The translations under genes and the position numbers were made by a program. A stretch of DNA of 5,601 nucleotides from Clostridiales bacterium (GTDB lineage Bacteria; Bacillota; Clostridia; WRLR01): positions 1-5,601 of the forward strand of contig JAITSR010000169.1 in the NCBI GenBank assembly GCA_031287655.1. Direction: 5' to 3'. The notes beneath the pieces were generated by a model. That model worked only from the letters and a program-made list of their open reading frames with translations. It searched no databases and was not told the origin of the DNA. This document shows, one piece after another, positions 5,573-5,601 of this stretch (position 1 is the stretch's first letter; each line of letters begins with the position of its first letter).

Positions 5573-5601
5573 CAGAGCCAAGAAAAACGCTTCAAATACC
5601 G
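5573..5601. other. Window end downstream of the TIGR02530-family gene
   Basis: Only 29 bases remain. No terminator hairpin, ribosome site or start codon is visible. In related clusters flgE follows, so the operon probably continues beyond the window; this cannot be seen here. Confidence 0.4.

Noticed and set aside
1..5601. tRNA, rRNA, CRISPR array, insertion sequence or attachment-site repeats
   Set aside because: No cloverleaf, spaced repeat array, transposase motif or flanking direct repeats were seen; the ATPase-nuclease gene has no visible terminal inverted repeats within the window.

Overview
The window looks like part of the flagellar hook gene cluster of a GC-rich, Gram-positive-lineage bacterium. 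I favour Bacillota (Clostridia or Negativicutes-like) because the Shine-Dalgarno sites are strong and close to the Bacillus-type consensus, the gene order is fliK - flgD - TIGR02530-family gene, and the promoters are SigA-like and SigD-like. The phylum call is an inference; other anaerobic lineages with similar clusters, such as Synergistota, are not excluded.

Layout. Positions 18-1715 (minus strand) hold an AAA-ATPase-like protein fused to a PD-(D/E)XK nuclease-like domain (the AAA-ATPase_like / DUF1703 type), with no known link to motility. Positions 1716-1912 are a divergent intergenic region. On the minus strand it carries a near-consensus extended -10 sigma-A promoter for the ATPase gene. 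On the plus strand it carries a sigma-28 (SigD/FliA) type promoter for the flagellar genes, followed by a hairpin with a T-tract and a complete Shine-Dalgarno sequence. Positions 1913-5572 (plus strand) hold three flagellar genes reading the same way: fliK (hook-length control), flgD (hook cap/scaffold) and a small TIGR02530-family flagellar operon gene. The window ends 29 bases after the last stop codon; in related clusters the next gene is usually the hook protein gene flgE, but it is not visible here.

How the genes fit together. FlgD caps the growing hook and lets hook subunits polymerise. FliK is exported during hook growth; it measures the hook and switches the export apparatus to filament substrates. 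The TIGR02530 protein is a conserved hook-operon protein of undefined role. The tight spacing of flgD and the TIGR02530 gene (3 bases between stop and start) suggests translational coupling. The sigma-28-like promoter would let this hook block be expressed, or boosted, with the late flagellar regulon.

Most notable points: (1) the sigma-28-like promoter, whose -10 lies inside a dyad followed by T7; (2) a very long FlgD with about three copies of a beta-rich repeat and a roughly 100-residue acidic Ala/Pro-rich tail; (3) a very Ala/Gly-rich FliK whose third codon positions favour G/C so strongly that long false open frames appear on both strands; (4) an ATPase-nuclease gene placed where upstream flagellar genes would be expected. 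I see no clearly new multi-gene system. The ATPase-nuclease gene is the only non-flagellar component.
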